Assembly (NCBI GenBank): GCA_021785405.1
Contig: JAJYFF010000028.1
Location: 1-32,259 of the forward strand
Length of the DNA stretch: 32,259 bases
From: Pseudomonadota bacterium
GTDB lineage: Bacteria > Pseudomonadota > Gammaproteobacteria > Steroidobacterales > Steroidobacteraceae
Reading direction: 5' to 3'
Shown: piece by piece, positions 31,165 to 32,259 of the stretch
Position numbering within the stretch: the stretch's first letter is position 1
Layout of the letters: each line of letters opens with the position of its first letter
The notes under the pieces: model-generated
What the model saw: the letters and a program-made list of their open reading frames with translations, nothing else
The model's database searches: none
Told to the model about the DNA's origin: nothing
Position numbers and translations under genes: made by a program

Positions 31165-32259
31165 ATGTCGGTAAATTACAAAGTCGAGTGGCCCATGAGC
31201 CTGAACGCGCCGGCGGATTCGCTCGAAGCGAAGCAGCCACCGGTCGACAATGGCGTCGACGTGCCCGATCCGTCGCGCTACTACTCGCGAGAGTTCATGC
31301 AGCAGGAATGGGAGCGACTCTGGCCACGCGTCTGGCTGCTCGCCGGCGTGACGCCCGACCTCCCCGAGCCGGGCGACTACACCGTGTTCGAGATCGGCCA
31401 CGAAGAGTTCATCGTCGTGCGCCAGGCGGACGGTTCGATCAAGGCGTTCTACAACGTCTGCCCGCACCGCGCGAACCGGGTGTGCCTGAACGAGCGGGGC
31501 AGCGTCGCGCGCTTCACCTGCGCGTTCCACGGCTGGCAGTTCGGCTGCGACGGCCACCTCGAGAAAATCACCGACGAGTCGACCTTCGACAAGCGCCTGA
31601 TCGCGCATCGGCCCGGCCTCAAGGAGGTCCGCTGCGACCACGTCGGAGGACTGATCTTCATCAACATGGACGGCCGGGCACCCGCGCTGCGCGACTGGAT
31701 CGGCCTGCCGCCGGGCTACATCGAGAACTACGAGATCGACCGGATGCACGTCGTGCGGCACGTGCGCAGCGAATGGCGCGCGAACTGGAAGACCGGGATC
31801 GACGCGTTCTACGAGACCTATCACCTGCCGCACATCCACCCACAGACGCAAGGGGTCATGGAGGACTACAGCCAGTACGATCTGTATCCGAATGGCTTCA
31901 GCCGCATGATCGTCCCGATCGGCGTGAAGTCGCATCGGGTCGCGGACCAGGAAGCGATCGATCCGTACCAGAAGTACATGATGGCGGAGGCCGGCATCGA
32001 CCCGGCGACCTTCAAGGGCAACGCGCGCGACGTGCGCGAGGCGATCCAGAAGGCCAAGCGCGCCCGCGGCCGCCAGTTCGGCCTCGACTACTACGACAAG
32101 CTCACCGATGCGCAACTCACCGACAGCTGGGCAACCGGGTACTTCCCGAACGTGCAGATCGGCATGCACCCGGAGGGCGTCTTCATCATGCGTTTCCTGC
32201 CGCACGCGACCGATCCGGAACGCTTCTACTACGACAACATGACGATGGTGCGTCACGTC
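31165..32259 (+). CDS. Rieske non-haem iron oxygenase, alpha subunit (oxygenase 3), 3' end outside window
   Basis: The first 365 codons of a terminal oxygenase; no stop is reached. Rieske ligands are C99 and H101 (CPHRAN) and C119 and H122 (CAFHGW). The iron site shows YETYHLPHIHP with H220 and H225. It shares the EWER-W--VWLL block, the QLTD segment and an insert-rich C-terminal region with oxygenase 1, so the two are paralogues that lie about 21 kb apart and on opposite strands. GGAGGAG precedes ATG 31165. A variant operator and a TTGTTT/TAACAT promoter stand before it. Monooxygenase or dioxygenase activity and substrate are unknown. Confidence 0.93.
   Translation, partial: MSVNYKVEWPMSLNAPADSLEAKQPPVDNGVDVPDPSRYYSREFMQQEWERLWPRVWLLAGVTPDLPEPGDYTVFEIGHEEFIVVRQADGSIKAFYNVCPHRANRVCLNERGSVARFTCAFHGWQFGCDGHLEKITDESTFDKRLIAHRPGLKEVRCDHVGGLIFINMDGRAPALRDWIGLPPGYIENYEIDRMHVVRHVRSEWRANWKTGIDAFYETYHLPHIHPQTQGVMEDYSQYDLYPNGFSRMIVPIGVKSHRVADQEAIDPYQKYMMAEAGIDPATFKGNARDVREAIQKAKRARGRQFGLDYYDKLTDAQLTDSWATGYFPNVQIGMHPEGVFIMRFLPHATDPERFYYDNMTMVRHV

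Noticed and set aside
1-32259. CRISPR arrays, tRNA/rRNA genes, insertion sequences or integrase genes
   Set aside because: No repeat-spacer series, tRNA-like folds or transposase/integrase motifs were recognised on either strand, though a tRNA scan was not run.

Overview
The DNA is high in G+C, densely coded and free of phage or transposon genes. A TonB-dependent outer-membrane receptor, an aa3/caa3-type oxidase cluster and a set of aerobic oxygenases point to an aerobic Gram-negative bacterium, most likely a high-GC proteobacterium. I cannot name a genus from the sequence alone.

Layout. Positions 1-3017 carry the end of a cytochrome c oxidase operon: ctaD 3' end, ctaE, a Caa3-type ctaG and a Sco copper chaperone. 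From about 3037 to the right edge the window is a catabolic island. First come a PaaG-like isomerase and a MaoC hydratase, divergent from a SnoaL-like protein. A long minus-strand operon (11356 to 5036) follows: SDR, ThuA-like protein, Rieske oxygenase 1, then E1-alpha, E1-beta and E2 of a 2-oxoacid dehydrogenase. A second SDR, a TetR regulator, two ABM-domain proteins, a Rieske ferredoxin, an acyl-CoA dehydrogenase and a CaiB-type CoA transferase lie at 11.5-16.7 kb. A TonB receptor and a cytochrome c/PQQ dehydrogenase are divergent around 19.4 kb. A plus-strand operon (21656-26154) encodes Rieske oxygenase 2, a fused HMG-CoA-synthase-like/DUF35 protein, an SCP-x-type thiolase and an AhpD-like protein. 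A DECR-like SDR is divergent from an acyl-CoA ligase operon (ligase, two VOC proteins, SDR). Rieske oxygenase 3 is cut by the right edge.

The unifying signal is a palindrome, AAACAGTC-N2-GACTGTTT with flanking A/T tracts. It occurs perfectly or nearly so at 11454, 19418, 21575 and 27191, in degraded form in front of the TetR gene (12363), and with a 6-bp spacer at 31084. Every copy lies in front of an operon of the island. In several cases it overlaps a TTGTTT-like -35 placed exactly 17 bp from a good -10. I infer one TetR-controlled, auto-regulated regulon that coordinates uptake, periplasmic oxidation, ring or C-H hydroxylation, CoA activation and C-C cleavage.

How the genes may work together (inference): the TonB receptor imports a poorly soluble substrate. 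The PQQ enzyme and SDRs oxidise alcohols. Rieske oxygenases, fed by the small ferredoxin, hydroxylate. The ligase or CoA transferase makes thioesters. Dehydrogenase, hydratase, isomerase and reductase functions process them, and the thiolase plus KAS-like/DUF35 partner cleaves (or forms) a C-C bond. The 2-oxoacid dehydrogenase would convert a 2-oxo or acetoin-like product to acyl-CoA. The substrate is not identifiable from sequence alone; an aromatic, polycyclic or terpenoid/steroid-like compound is plausible.
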